DNA from: Acrasis kona
Lineage: Eukaryota; Heterolobosea; Eutetramitea; Acrasida; Acrasidae
NCBI GenBank assembly: GCA_026419775.2
Contig: JAOPGA020001349.1
Coordinates: 1 to 47,584, forward strand
Reading direction: 5' to 3'
DNA length: 47,584 bases
The notes beneath the pieces were generated by a model. The model did no database searches and was not told where the DNA came from. It worked only from the letters and a program-made list of their open reading frames with translations. Within the stretch, counting starts at the first letter, position 1; every line of letters starts with the position of its first letter. The position numbers and the translations under genes are program-made. Shown here in pieces: positions 1-9,278 of the stretch.

Positions 1-683
1 CCGTTACCTCCTAAGATGTTTCCTAATCCAATTATTCTTTGTTTTCTAGCACTATTTAACAAGGCGACATCGTTGGCAGCAGCGACGTTTAAAACATTAG
101 CATTGCTCAGGATTCCCTCATCATTGATGTAAGTTGGTCCACCAACACCGCTGTTGACTGAATTTCCTGCATTACCACCCATGATGCTGCCGTCATTTCC
201 ACCAAGAATGTTACCTAACCCAATGATTCTTTGTTTTCTACCACTGTTGAGGGCAGATACACCATTTAATGCCGCTGCATTCAACACATTGGCATTGCTC
301 AATATACCCTCATCGTTGATGTACGTCGCTCCGTTACCACCATTGTTGACTGAATTTCCACCGTTTCCACCAAGCACTGTTCCACCGTTTCCACCCAAGA
401 TATTACCTGCGCCAATGATACGTTTGTTGTTCAACAATGCTACTCCATTAAGTACACTAGGGTTTAAGATGTTAACATTGCTCAACACACCTTCGTCATT
501 GGTGTAACTTGGTCCACCAACGCCATTGTTAATAGAGCTACCTGCATTGCCACCAAGTACTGACCCACCGTTACCACCTAGAATGTTGCCCAAGCCAATG
601 ATTCTGGTATTGCGTCTTTGGGCTTTGGCACACACGACAAACAATGCCATGAATAAAGCAAAGGACATAACGATGAATCTCAT
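1..683 (-). CDS. secreted Gly/Asn-rich tandem-repeat protein (partial, C-terminus beyond window)
   Basis: The minus strand is open from ATG at 683-681 to the left edge, giving at least 227 residues. It begins with a hydrophobic signal peptide (MRFIVMSFALFMALFV, then CAKA), so the product is probably secreted. From about residue 27 it is built of repeats of 61-64 residues, starting near residues 27, 88, 152 and 216. Each opens with RIIGLGNILGGNGG, continues through a Gly/Asn-rich part and a Y-x-N-D-E-G-(I/V)-L-S-N motif, and ends in an Ala/Leu/Asn-rich part and a dibasic R-K or N-K. The visible part has a single Cys, in the signal peptide. A TATA-like element lies about 54 bases upstream. I recognise no family. 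The regular dibasic spacing could allow processing into repeat units, which is inference. A structural or coat protein is an alternative. Confidence 0.8.
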   Translation of the reverse strand, partial: MRFIVMSFALFMALFVVCAKAQRRNTRIIGLGNILGGNGGSVLGGNAGSSINNGVGGPSYTNDEGVLSNVNILNPSVLNGVALLNNKRIIGAGNILGGNGGTVLGGNGGNSVNNGGNGATYINDEGILSNANVLNAAALNGVSALNSGRKQRIIGLGNILGGNDGSIMGGNAGNSVNSGVGGPTYINDEGILSNANVLNVAAANDVALLNSARKQRIIGLGNILGGN

Positions 684-736
684 GTTTTGTTGTTGTTTGT
701 TGTGTTGTTATGTTTTAAAGATAATATTTTATTGAC

Positions 737-744
737 TTTTTATA
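737..744 (-). promoter_or_regulatory. TATA-like element for the repeat-protein gene
   Basis: The minus strand reads TATAAAAA about 54 bases upstream of the ATG at 683. Similar TATA elements sit 40-65 bases before several other start codons in the window, which supports a promoter role. Confidence 0.5.
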
Positions 745-1172
745 GTTTCAGATGTGATTGATTCTGTTCTAGATAATAATAGATTACATCTTGTATGGGT
801 GGTAGGCCAACAGATTTTTTGATTTTGATAATTATCCGCGGATATCAAATCAGATTGAGATTGAAACACGACTCATATTCTTGTATCAAATCTACATAAT
901 GCATTCAGTTTATGTAGAGGCATTTAATAGGTACTTGAATTGTGCCAGCAAAAAACAAATTTCCTAACACTTTATATCAAACTACATGGTGCATATTATG
1001 AATACAAGTTTTCAAATAAGTTTTGCGTGTTTTAAAAGGATCTTGTTGATCGATAATGTTGATGGTGAAACCAACGTAAACGGAATAGCTATTTCCCCAT
1101 ATGGATATAAAATAACTGACATTGATTATACCCTTCAATGTCTAACACAACACAAATTCACAGTAACGAAGG
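745..1172. other. divergent intergenic region
   Basis: Upstream region shared by the minus-strand repeat gene and the plus-strand protease gene. An open frame at 986-1231 has no family features and overlaps the protease start in another frame, so I do not call it. I see no RNA gene or repeat here. Confidence 0.5.
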
Positions 1173-2519
1173 ATGAAGTTATCAATTGTTGCTGTGGTGT
1201 TGATTGCATCTTTTGTTGTAGGCATAAATAGATTTACAGTTCCAGAGTCTTACGACTTTAGGACCAATCATCCTGATTGGGTGCCACCGATCAGAAACCA
1301 AGGTAAAGCAATTATTTATTTTAAAACATGACGTTGATGAAACGAAGGTTTATGCGGTTCTTGCTGGGCATTTAGCACCTCTTATGTCTATAGTACAAGG
1401 CTCTACCTCTCGGCAAAACAACAAGGCGCCCCAAACGTATACAAACAGATATTCTCTCCACAGCATCAAATTAATTGTCATCGCTCACAATATCTTAATG
1501 GATGCAGCGGTGGTGTAATACAGGATGCTTTTGAATCCATCCAAGAGTTTGGAACTACAACGGATACATGTGTTCCATACAAATCGAGCAAGGACTACTT
1601 TGACGTCAGGCGCCACAAGTGTACTGTCACGACTTGTAAAAGATCTACAGACCCTGTAAAAATGTACTATGGCAGCAGAACTATACGTGTGGAAGTAGAT
1701 GACAATAATACTGCTGAGGACATCGCATACCTGATGAAGAGGCAAATTTTGACACAAGGACCAGTATCTACCTCATTTCGAATCGGTATAGATTTTTTGA
1801 CTTTTTTCAAGAAAAATCCCAAAGGAATTTATAAAGGATCATCTACCAAGGGTAGACTAGGTTCTCACGTAAATTACATTTTTTAATTCGTCAATAATAA
1901 TTTGAAAGGCCATTGTTACTTTGGGGTGGGGTGTAGAAAATGGTGTCGAATACTGGATTTGTGCAAATTCCTGGGGAACGAGTTGGGGAAATCAAGGTAA
2001 TCATAATCATCAGAAACATTATTAGTAACAACATTAGGATACTTTAAATTCAAAGTTCTTGCACCAAACGGCATCGAGAAGGGCGGCTTCACCGCAATTT
2101 CTTTTGATAAACCAGATTCTTACATTAAGCCATCTCCTATCGCCCGTGAGGACGGCTCGTCAAAGAAAAAAACAACGAGCGGTGTCGTAAAAATCGACTC
2201 AACTAGTGAAGAAGCTAAACTCGCCGCTGCATTCGCCTTTGAATCTGTTAAATCTAAAGTTCCCAAAGTTACGTCGTACACAATACAAGAAATTCACTCA
2301 CAACCTGTCGAAGGTTTCAATTTCTTTGTGTTGTTGAATGTAGACGCAAGAGAGAGCAAATACAATCTGTTCGTTTCCATTCATTACTCGCCCGATTTAG
2401 TTCCCACTATGACTAACTTCAAATTTATGGCACCTTCTGCTTCACAAACTTGTAAAAGTGCGGTTGGTACGCCTCTTGTCGGTGCTGCAAGATGTATGGT
2501 GGAGGTTGTAAATAAATAA
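1173..2519 (+). CDS. papain-family (cathepsin B-like) cysteine protease fused to a C-terminal cystatin-like domain
   Basis: Model: exons 1173-1302, 1348-1868, 1909-1996 and 2038-2519 (406 residues), with introns of 45, 40 and 41 bases. All phases agree. A signal peptide ([17 protein letters not shown]) is followed within about 10 residues by the mature-type start [18 protein letters not shown], so the usual inhibitory propeptide is missing. Catalytic residues are all present: oxyanion Gln43 (RNQG), Cys49 in LCGSCWAF, His217 in [11 protein letters not shown], and Asn237 in [14 protein letters not shown] motif follows the active Cys. After the protease comes a Lys/Ser linker (about 277-298) and then a region of about 110 residues. 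That region has a helix-like [16 protein letters not shown] followed by [15 protein letters not shown], which contains the cystatin Q-x-V-x-G motif (335-339). Known: cystatins block papain-type enzymes through this loop. Inference: a secreted enzyme carrying its own inhibitor in place of a propeptide. Confidence 0.85.
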
Positions 2520-2627
2520 TTCATTGTACATGATAATTATCTCATTGATTTAGGATATTTCTTAAAAGTACTTCCTGTGTTTCCAACGGAAACCAGTGAG
2601 TGTCTTTGTAAAAAGAATTCTAAAATC

Positions 2628-2635
2628 TATAAATA
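2628..2635 (+). promoter_or_regulatory. TATA box
   Basis: TATAAATA, 45 bases before the ATG of the type I membrane protein gene at 2680. Confidence 0.5.
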
Positions 2636-2679
2636 GTTGTTGACGTCAACGAACGATTATATCACACAGAAACTCAAGC

Positions 2680-3399
2680 ATGAGGATTGAAACTTTCACT
2701 TTGTTGCTCATCATCGTCCTTTTAGCTGTTCAGTCATACCAAGCGTCGTCGAGAGTTCTTATGGGAAATTCTACAGAAGTAAACCAAATTATATTTGAAA
2801 AAGGATCCGATGTTTCCTATGCAGTACTTACTCAGCCCCGAGCTCTATGGCAACACGTTACCGTCAGTTTCGGAGGAGCTAGGAGCAAACCAATAACAGC
2901 ATTTGCATCATACTCAGGATATAGGCAATCTGCAGATGGCTCTGTCTACATTTTCACAGTTTCATCATCATCGCCATATGTTATATTCAAGAATTTTACG
3001 GACCTTAGGGAAACCAAAAGCCTTTACTTCACTTTTAAAAGAAGCTCATCAGATGTAGGGTACCAAGAAATTGCAATTGCATCAATCAAAGGTGGTTGGG
3101 GAACAGAACACGACAAACCGGTACCGGTCAACATTTTCATGGAGTATTTGGCCGCTTTCATTGTTTTAATCATTGTTGGTACGCTACTAACTGTCGTCCT
3201 TCCAATTGTAATATGTATCTTAATCTGCTGCGGATGTATCGCATGTTGCGGCATTGGTGCAAAGGCGGCTGCTAGTGAATCCAGACCTCTTGTTCAGCGT
3301 GAGGTCATCCACGTGACTTCACACCCTCAACCGTACAGTCACTACAATGTTCAACCAGCACAACAAGTAAACATGTATCCCAATCCTAATAACGTATAA
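2680..3399 (+). CDS. type I single-pass membrane protein, unknown function
   Basis: An uninterrupted frame of 239 residues. It has a signal peptide (MRIETFTLLLIIVLLAVQ), an extracellular domain of about 130 residues with N-x-S/T sites and many beta-prone Ser/Tyr stretches, and one strong membrane segment (about 158-182). This is followed at once by a Cys-rich stretch (ICCGCIACCG) that could be palmitoylated. The short cytoplasmic tail is rich in Pro, Gln and Asn and contains two HP/YP motifs. A TATA box lies 45 bases upstream. I do not recognise a family. The layout fits a small surface receptor or adhesion protein, which is inference only. The start is the first Met after the TATA box and precedes a good signal sequence. 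Confidence 0.75.
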   Translation: MRIETFTLLLIIVLLAVQSYQASSRVLMGNSTEVNQIIFEKGSDVSYAVLTQPRALWQHVTVSFGGARSKPITAFASYSGYRQSADGSVYIFTVSSSSPYVIFKNFTDLRETKSLYFTFKRSSSDVGYQEIAIASIKGGWGTEHDKPVPVNIFMEYLAAFIVLIIVGTLLTVVLPIVICILICCGCIACCGIGAKAAASESRPLVQREVIHVTSHPQPYSHYNVQPAQQVNMYPNPNNV

Positions 3400-3565
3400 A
3401 AATATTTTTTTAATTGTTTTTATGTTCATGTTGGAGTATCTCTACTTGAAGTAAACTTGTGATTGTCACATAATTGTAATAAGGCTTAAAGAAATTCGTT
3501 GGGAACATCATTGTAAAGTGTGGATTTTACTTTAAATGAGAGCGAGAAGTTGATGACTTATCAAA

Positions 3566-6500
3566 ATGAAAAATTATTCAATTCAATACCCAGTAATTAC
3601 ATTTTCAGACAATGTATCAACTCCACTTGAGATGTCCTCATACAAAATGAGCGCACAGATTGCCTTGCCTCTTGCAAGGATAACAAACACTCTTGAGTTT
3701 ATCAACCACCACAACAAAGTATTGTCTGGAGATCTAACATTCCCTCTGCCTTCAGAAGCCACTTTGGCTGGTTACGCCTTGGATGTCGATGGCGTTTTAA
3801 TTGACGCAGTGCCAATCAACAAAGCCAAGGCCAAAGAAGTTTTTGAAGAAGAAGTAAGGAGTGGAAGAGGTGCGTCAGTCGTACAACAAGTCAAAGATAA
3901 CTCCTTCAAGACATCAATCTACCCTCTTTACCCCAAGAAGACGAGGACAGTCCAAGTGACCTACACCATTCCCATCACATTGGACCAGAATTATTCAAGC
4001 TTACAACTTCCTTTCCTTTCTACCGAGGGTACATCAAAAACAGGTTACATTGAATGGAACTATGCTAATAGTCAGAATAATCTAACAATAGAGCTCATTC
4101 AAAACAACAACGGACTTGAAGAGACTATTCCTTTCGAAGCTACAATTCACTCCAATGGTAACAAGAAATTGATTCAACTCGATCCATCACAATTAACCCA
4201 AGTGAACTCCATCCTGATCAAGAGCAGCGAAACACTAAAAGACGATCAAGTAACGGTACAAGGTGATTACTTTTGTGCAAGAATGAAAATCAACAGTCCA
4301 CCAATTAGCACTACCACTTGTAAAAAGATACAAATTTTATACGATGCAAGCTACAGCAGACGCAAACAACTACCGACTGATCTTATATTGCTAAAAAAAA
4401 TTTTAGAAAAGCATGCACAGGAAGCTGAACTCTTAGTCACCACTTTTAGTTTAGATCTCATCACAGGCCAACAAGTAAAAAGCGTTTCTGAAGCTTTACA
4501 AACTCTTGAAAAGACCATTTTCGACGGCGCAACCAACTTGGACCAGTTAGATGAACTATTGGATCCCTCATGTGAACTTTGTATCGCGTTTACCGATGGA
4601 CAACACACGATAGGACCAGACATTACCCCATCCACAACCTACTCCATTCCACTATACATTATCAACACATCACCAAGTTGCAATTCACAACTCTTGACAC
4701 ACGTTGCAACCAAGAGCGGCGGTGCATTTTATGACGGATACACTTTATCACACGAACGCATCGTTAACGTGATAACACAACCTGTTCTTATCTTCTTAAC
4801 TTGCGATTACGAACCAGAACAGTTGGAAGAAATCTACCCCAACGAACCAGTTGTCATTGATACCAATAACGGTTACTTTCACATTTACGGTAAATTAAAA
4901 CCAAACATTAACGTTGCCGAAATGACTTGCATTTTCAAGAATGGAAACCAAACCAACAATTCTACATTTACGATTCCCATCACTATCCATCCATCCCCTT
5001 CAAACACAAAAGTAAACGATAAAGAAAATGTAATCGCTCACCTATGGGTCAAACAAAAGTTGTCCTGCATGAGCGCATTCCCAGAAATTTTCTCCGACCA
5101 ATTAAAACAATTAGCAATAGATTGGAAAATCGTCACTCCAGAGACCAGTTTAATCGTATTGGAAACATCACAACAATACATTAAACACAAAATCAGACCT
5201 CATGAGAAATTAACTCAAATGGTGAAGGACTATGAAAATGAGGTGAAGAGACAGGAAGAAGCAACAGAGCACGATAAACAAACCAAGATTGAAATTGTTA
5301 AAAAAATGTGGAAGTTGCGAAGAGATTGGTACGAAAAGAACCATGCGTTGGTCAACTCTGAAAGAAAATATTTGCTTAAATACTCATCTACAAACGCAAG
5401 ATCACAAAGCCGACCACCTTCAGAGAGTCGTATGTATTCGGGATCAATATTTAGTAGCAAGGAGTCGCTAGGTCCACCACCTGAACATTCATATGCACGT
5501 TCATCACCTGCGCCTGCATCAAGCAGAAGTGCACCACCACCACTACCAGCATATAAGAGCATTGCACCACTACCACCAGGCATGTGTGTTCCACCACCTT
5601 CACCTTCTCAAAAACTGAGTGTTGCTCCACCTCCGCCAACAAGCGAGAGCGTTGCACCTCCATCAGGTTTTGGAGGTCCAATACCACTTTACGCTAATAG
5701 TGCTCCAAGAGATAAAGTACAAGAAATGGAATCCAAAAAAGAAAGTGCAATTTCAGGAAGACAATCTCCAACTAATGGCGAAGTAATGCCACAACGAGAA
5801 GCCATCAACACTTCTTCCATTTCAGTTGAAAATTTTGATTCCACATGGTATCTAGGTAGAATCAAAGAAGCAAATGATCCATATCGTACCTATCTATCTC
5901 TACGCAATAATCACTCGACATCACCTGCATTCTTCTTGGATGTAGCCGATTACTTTTTATCTTCCAAGTCTAAACAAAATCAAGGTTTAACCATTCTAAC
6001 TAACATTTTGGAATTGGAATTAGATAGCGAACAATTGTTACGTATTGTTTCTTATCGCTTAGATCAATCGAAGCGATATCTCGAATCAGAGTACCTGTTC
6101 GAAAAGGTACTCAAAATGAGACCTGACCAACCTCAGAGCTATCGTGATTTGGCGTTGATTAAAGAAAAGTTGAATAAATTAACAGAGGCTGCTGATTTGC
6201 TTAATCAGGTGGTATATAAAAGATGGGATAAAAGATTCGAAGAAATTGAAGTGACTGCGTTGATTGAGTTGAATCACTTGTTGACTAAGGACATTAGTTT
6301 ATATGTTTGCGACGAGTACTTTAGATATAAAATGGATTTGGATTTGAGAATAAGTATGGCGTGGGATACAAATGACACTGATGTTGATTTGCATGTCTAC
6401 GAGGGCGTTGCTAATGGACAAACTGCTTGTTATAGTCGTAGAGATACAACGATTGGTGGACATGTGAGCAAGGATTTTAGACAGGGATATGGCCCTGAGG

Positions 6501-6706
6501 AGTATATGTTGAAAGTGGCACCGAGTGGTACCTATAAGGTGATGATTAATTATTTTAAAAATCATCAGAAGAGTCTATCTGGTGGAACTACTGTGTTGTT
6601 GACTTTCTTTACCAATTATATGAGACCTAATGAGAAATCAGAGACTGTTACGGTTAGATTGACGTCGATTGCATCCATGTTGGAGGTTTGTAATATCAAG
6701 GTATAA
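3566..6706 (+). CDS. VIT - vWA - TPR-like - DUF2135 multidomain protein
   Basis: A single-exon frame of 1046 residues. The N-terminus (about 25-165) resembles the VIT domain of inter-alpha-trypsin-inhibitor heavy chains and related proteins (E-A-x-L-x-G-Y, then KAKAKEVFEEEVRSGRGASVVQQ). A vWA domain starts about 255, with a MIDAS-type D-x-S-x-S (DASYS, 260-264) and a later TDG loop (FTDGQHT). Residues about 610-710 are Pro/Ser-rich with PPPLPAY- and PPPP-type stretches. A TPR-like part (FEKVLKMRPDQPQSYRDLAL) follows. The C-terminus from about 925 (MAWDTNDTDVDLHVYE, then FRQGYGPEEYML) matches DUF2135. No signal peptide is visible, so a cytosolic location is likely. VIT-vWA-DUF2135 combinations are known mainly from bacteria and some protists. 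Function unknown; metal-dependent adhesion or scaffolding is inference. Confidence 0.85.
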   Translation: MKNYSIQYPVITFSDNVSTPLEMSSYKMSAQIALPLARITNTLEFINHHNKVLSGDLTFPLPSEATLAGYALDVDGVLIDAVPINKAKAKEVFEEEVRSGRGASVVQQVKDNSFKTSIYPLYPKKTRTVQVTYTIPITLDQNYSSLQLPFLSTEGTSKTGYIEWNYANSQNNLTIELIQNNNGLEETIPFEATIHSNGNKKLIQLDPSQLTQVNSILIKSSETLKDDQVTVQGDYFCARMKINSPPISTTTCKKIQILYDASYSRRKQLPTDLILLKKILEKHAQEAELLVTTFSLDLITGQQVKSVSEALQTLEKTIFDGATNLDQLDELLDPSCELCIAFTDGQHTIGPDITPSTTYSIPLYIINTSPSCNSQLLTHVATKSGGAFYDGYTLSHERIVNVITQPVLIFLTCDYEPEQLEEIYPNEPVVIDTNNGYFHIYGKLKPNINVAEMTCIFKNGNQTNNSTFTIPITIHPSPSNTKVNDKENVIAHLWVKQKLSCMSAFPEIFSDQLKQLAIDWKIVTPETSLIVLETSQQYIKHKIRPHEKLTQMVKDYENEVKRQEEATEHDKQTKIEIVKKMWKLRRDWYEKNHALVNSERKYLLKYSSTNARSQSRPPSESRMYSGSIFSSKESLGPPPEHSYARSSPAPASSRSAPPPLPAYKSIAPLPPGMCVPPPSPSQKLSVAPPPPTSESVAPPSGFGGPIPLYANSAPRDKVQEMESKKESAISGRQSPTNGEVMPQREAINTSSISVENFDSTWYLGRIKEANDPYRTYLSLRNNHSTSPAFFLDVADYFLSSKSKQNQGLTILTNILELELDSEQLLRIVSYRLDQSKRYLESEYLFEKVLKMRPDQPQSYRDLALIKEKLNKLTEAADLLNQVVYKRWDKRFEEIEVTALIELNHLLTKDISLYVCDEYFRYKMDLDLRISMAWDTNDTDVDLHVYEGVANGQTACYSRRDTTIGGHVSKDFRQGYGPEEYMLKVAPSGTYKVMINYFKNHQKSLSGGTTVLLTFFTNYMRPNEKSETVTVRLTSIASMLEVCNIKV

Positions 6707-7181
6707 TGTTCATTGAGTTCGGCTGAATGACAAGAATCGAAAATACTATTACTAGTAATACAAACACTGTCCATCGCATCATTTTTCAAGACCAGGATAT
6801 AGTAATTGACCACCTTGACCTTACTTTGTATATTCACTACTCATCAGATTGAATTGCTACAATTCGGTCGAGGATCAGCAATATTCTTTTGTGGCATTAT
6901 GTTAGTTGGTAAATTACTTGTTTATACCATGATAATAAATTTTTTTAAAAATGTCGCGTTAAAAACTATTTTCCGTAGGAAGCGTCGGATCATGTCTTTT
7001 CGAATACTTCAAAAATTGATCTAATAATATGTTTGTTATATAAAAGGAATGGGGAAGATAACCATACGGTGAATTTAGATCCAAAGATTGTTCAATATTT
7101 AATGCGTTCGATTGAGTATAAATTCAACCTGTCAATTAATTAGCAACCATCACAAAACAAAACACATCAACACCACTATAC
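6707..7181. other. intergenic region with TATA box near its right end
   Basis: Only short frames without codon character occur here. A TATAAAT at 7117-7123 lies 58 bases before the ATG at 7182 and is the probable promoter of the next gene. Confidence 0.5.
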
Positions 7182-8729
7182 ATGACTAGAACCGTCCTCC
7201 TACTCGCTGCTGTCATCGGGTTAGCAATTGCACAAAATGTCACCTACAAGGTCACAGAAAATGGAATTATTCTCTCCAATAACCTTATTGGCGGTCTTGT
7301 TAGTACTGTACCTGTGCAATCAAGAACCAATGGTGCATCTGCACAGGATTTGTGCATTTATAACTTCAATGGAGTTGCATCAAACAGTAACACAAACACT
7401 ACTTCAAGTTCAAACAGCACTTTAAGTGGAAATTACACACTAAATGGAAACAATACATTGAATGCAAACACAACATTGAGTGATATACTCGTCGGTGCCT
7501 TGTCTATTTCATTCTCTCCTTGCTATTCATATGATGGAAGCAAATCTTTGAATGACTCCAAAATCTATTCTCTCAGCCAGTTGACCAACTTGGTGACTGC
7601 ATCACTACCTAGCACTGCCAACATTGTTACTGGCGTTGCACAAAGCCTTTCAAATGCAACTTGGACTATCAAATCCTTGGACACTTATTTCAATGGAACT
7701 GAAGATGCAAAGGTTGCAGCCACTTTATCAACCAACCTTACATTCGTGGTAGTTCAAAACTACACAGTGCAAGTTAATGTCACTTCCTTACAAAATATCA
7801 CAACACTGGTGAACGTGACGTCACTACAAAACTCAACACAAACGATTTTCAACGAGACAAGTCTACAAAACACAACCGTCATCGTGATCCAAAATGTGAC
7901 TTCTTTGCAAAATGTTACATCATTACAAAACGTTACCGACTTTATTAATGAAATCAGAACAAACACAACATATCTGCCACTAGATGTATCATACACTTTC
8001 TCATTAGCCTCTAACGATCCATCAATCACGATCACATTTGAAGCGACAATTCAATCAGACGTCACATCAAGCGCAATCCAATACTTATCCTTTTGTCATT
8101 CAGTCAATCAAGGATCCTTCTCAAGATCACTCAATCAATCGAACTTACTCTCTTCCTCTCAATTTTCACAAATTCAAGGAAGCTTAGTAACCTTCACATC
8201 TGGCATTTCAACTAATTTACTATCATCTGTAGAAAACGGTTTTGGCATCTTCAAGCAATCACCTCTATATTACTTGAACGAAATCAACAGCAACGCATCT
8301 GATTTAATACGTAAACCTTCCGTACTGAGATCCGCCAACTCCTTATTACCTGTTGTGGGTTCAGTTCCTGCTGCTGCTTTCTGCGATGTGGTACCTGTTT
8401 TCAGAGGGTCTATTGTACATGAATATGAAGTTGGAGTTGCAAAACCAGTTACTGCTGATGTAGTCGTAGATTTTATGGGAATAGGTCAACCAATCTTAAC
8501 ACCCACTCCAACTGCTACACCTACATCAACACCAACTCAAACACCTACACTTACTGTTACCGAAACACAAACTCTGTTGCCAGCAACTACATTGAGCCCA
8601 GCAGAATCTGAAGATCCAATCTCAACAGAAGAGGCTGTCTCAACATCGTCACCTCTTCTAGAAGAGTCAACATCAACTCCAGTGTTAAGACGTTCTAGAA
8701 GTTTATATGATAGAGTAATGAATATATAG
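7182..8729 (+). CDS. secreted, heavily N-glycosylatable Ser/Thr/Asn-rich protein
   Basis: A single-exon frame of 515 residues. Signal peptide MTRTVLLLAAVIGLAIAQ. Two clusters of N-x-S/T sequons stand out. One is near residues 70-106 (units such as NSTLSGNYTLNGNNTL). The other is near 195-265, with several near-identical NVTSLQN units plus a NETSLQN variant. The latter are spaced like short tandem repeats. Residues about 430-500 are a Thr/Pro-rich stalk (TPTPTATPTSTPTQTPTLTV) of mucin type, then an acidic Ser/Thr stretch and a basic end (RRSRSLYDR). No membrane anchor is evident, so it is probably a secreted or coat glycoprotein. No known family. Cys are few and lie outside the repeats. Confidence 0.8.
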   Translation: MTRTVLLLAAVIGLAIAQNVTYKVTENGIILSNNLIGGLVSTVPVQSRTNGASAQDLCIYNFNGVASNSNTNTTSSSNSTLSGNYTLNGNNTLNANTTLSDILVGALSISFSPCYSYDGSKSLNDSKIYSLSQLTNLVTASLPSTANIVTGVAQSLSNATWTIKSLDTYFNGTEDAKVAATLSTNLTFVVVQNYTVQVNVTSLQNITTLVNVTSLQNSTQTIFNETSLQNTTVIVIQNVTSLQNVTSLQNVTDFINEIRTNTTYLPLDVSYTFSLASNDPSITITFEATIQSDVTSSAIQYLSFCHSVNQGSFSRSLNQSNLLSSSQFSQIQGSLVTFTSGISTNLLSSVENGFGIFKQSPLYYLNEINSNASDLIRKPSVLRSANSLLPVVGSVPAAAFCDVVPVFRGSIVHEYEVGVAKPVTADVVVDFMGIGQPILTPTPTATPTSTPTQTPTLTVTETQTLLPATTLSPAESEDPISTEEAVSTSSPLLEESTSTPVLRRSRSLYDRVMNI

Positions 8730-8842
8730 AATTTTAATAAATAGCTTATTTTATAAATATTCGCTTCGATGATAAAAGAAATATCGGTTGTTGTTGTTGA
8801 AGTTTTCTTGAAGAAACAAAAACAAGCAATAATTGCTCAACC

Positions 8843-9112
8843 ATAACAGCAAAACTAGACCAATTATCACCCATAAGCGGTCAATCATTAACTCCTGATG
8901 TGCCACCTGCTTTGTTCAAGGTACTAGGGGAAAAAATCAAATCAATCAAAAAGTGATTGTAAGGATGGCGACAAAGGCGATCATTAATAAAGAAATAGGA
9001 CATTAATGTAGATTATTCAATTGACACAGCCAATGATGGAGAGCAAGGCTTAGCGCTTTATAAAACAAATGAGCACGAGTTAATTATCATGGATTCCTCA
9101 AACAATTTCTAG
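8843..9112 (+). pseudogene. remnant of a hybrid histidine kinase receiver (REC) domain
   Basis: Three frame-shifted pieces line up with a kinase-to-receiver junction. First, 8843-8920 reads a linker ending TPDVPPALFKVL. Second, 8935-8980 reads NQINQKVIVRMATKA, the classic helix after the VEDN motif, but the acidic pair has become G-K. Third, 9008-9112 reads VDYSIDTANDGEQGLALYKTN, then ELIIMDSS with the phospho-acceptor-type Asp, and ends in TAG. The pieces are in different frames and stops intervene, so this is a dead copy. No kinase core remains nearby. Receiver domains are common in amoebae as hybrid kinases. Which gene this came from cannot be told here. Confidence 0.65.
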
Positions 9113-9278
9113 GGAAAGGATTCAGAGTATCCCAATACAATAACTGTAATACAGACACAAGATGACCATTAGAGATCAACCAGAGATTGGTAAAAGCCAA
9201 CCTGGAGAAAACCTTGCCGTACCAGCAGACGAATAAATAAATATGTACATACTATTTTATTAAACTGTTGTTAAGAGT

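Noticed and set aside
986-1231. Plus-strand frame of 81 codons before the protease
   Set aside because: Overlaps the protease signal peptide in another frame, has no domain or codon pattern; the protease reading is far better.
5230-5687. Minus-strand Ser/Gly-rich frames under the VIT-vWA gene
   Set aside because: These are mirror frames of the Pro/Ser-rich coding region on the plus strand.
6806-7024. Plus-strand 72-codon frame in the intergenic space
   Set aside because: Low-complexity AT-rich frame with no motif and no TATA element at the usual distance.
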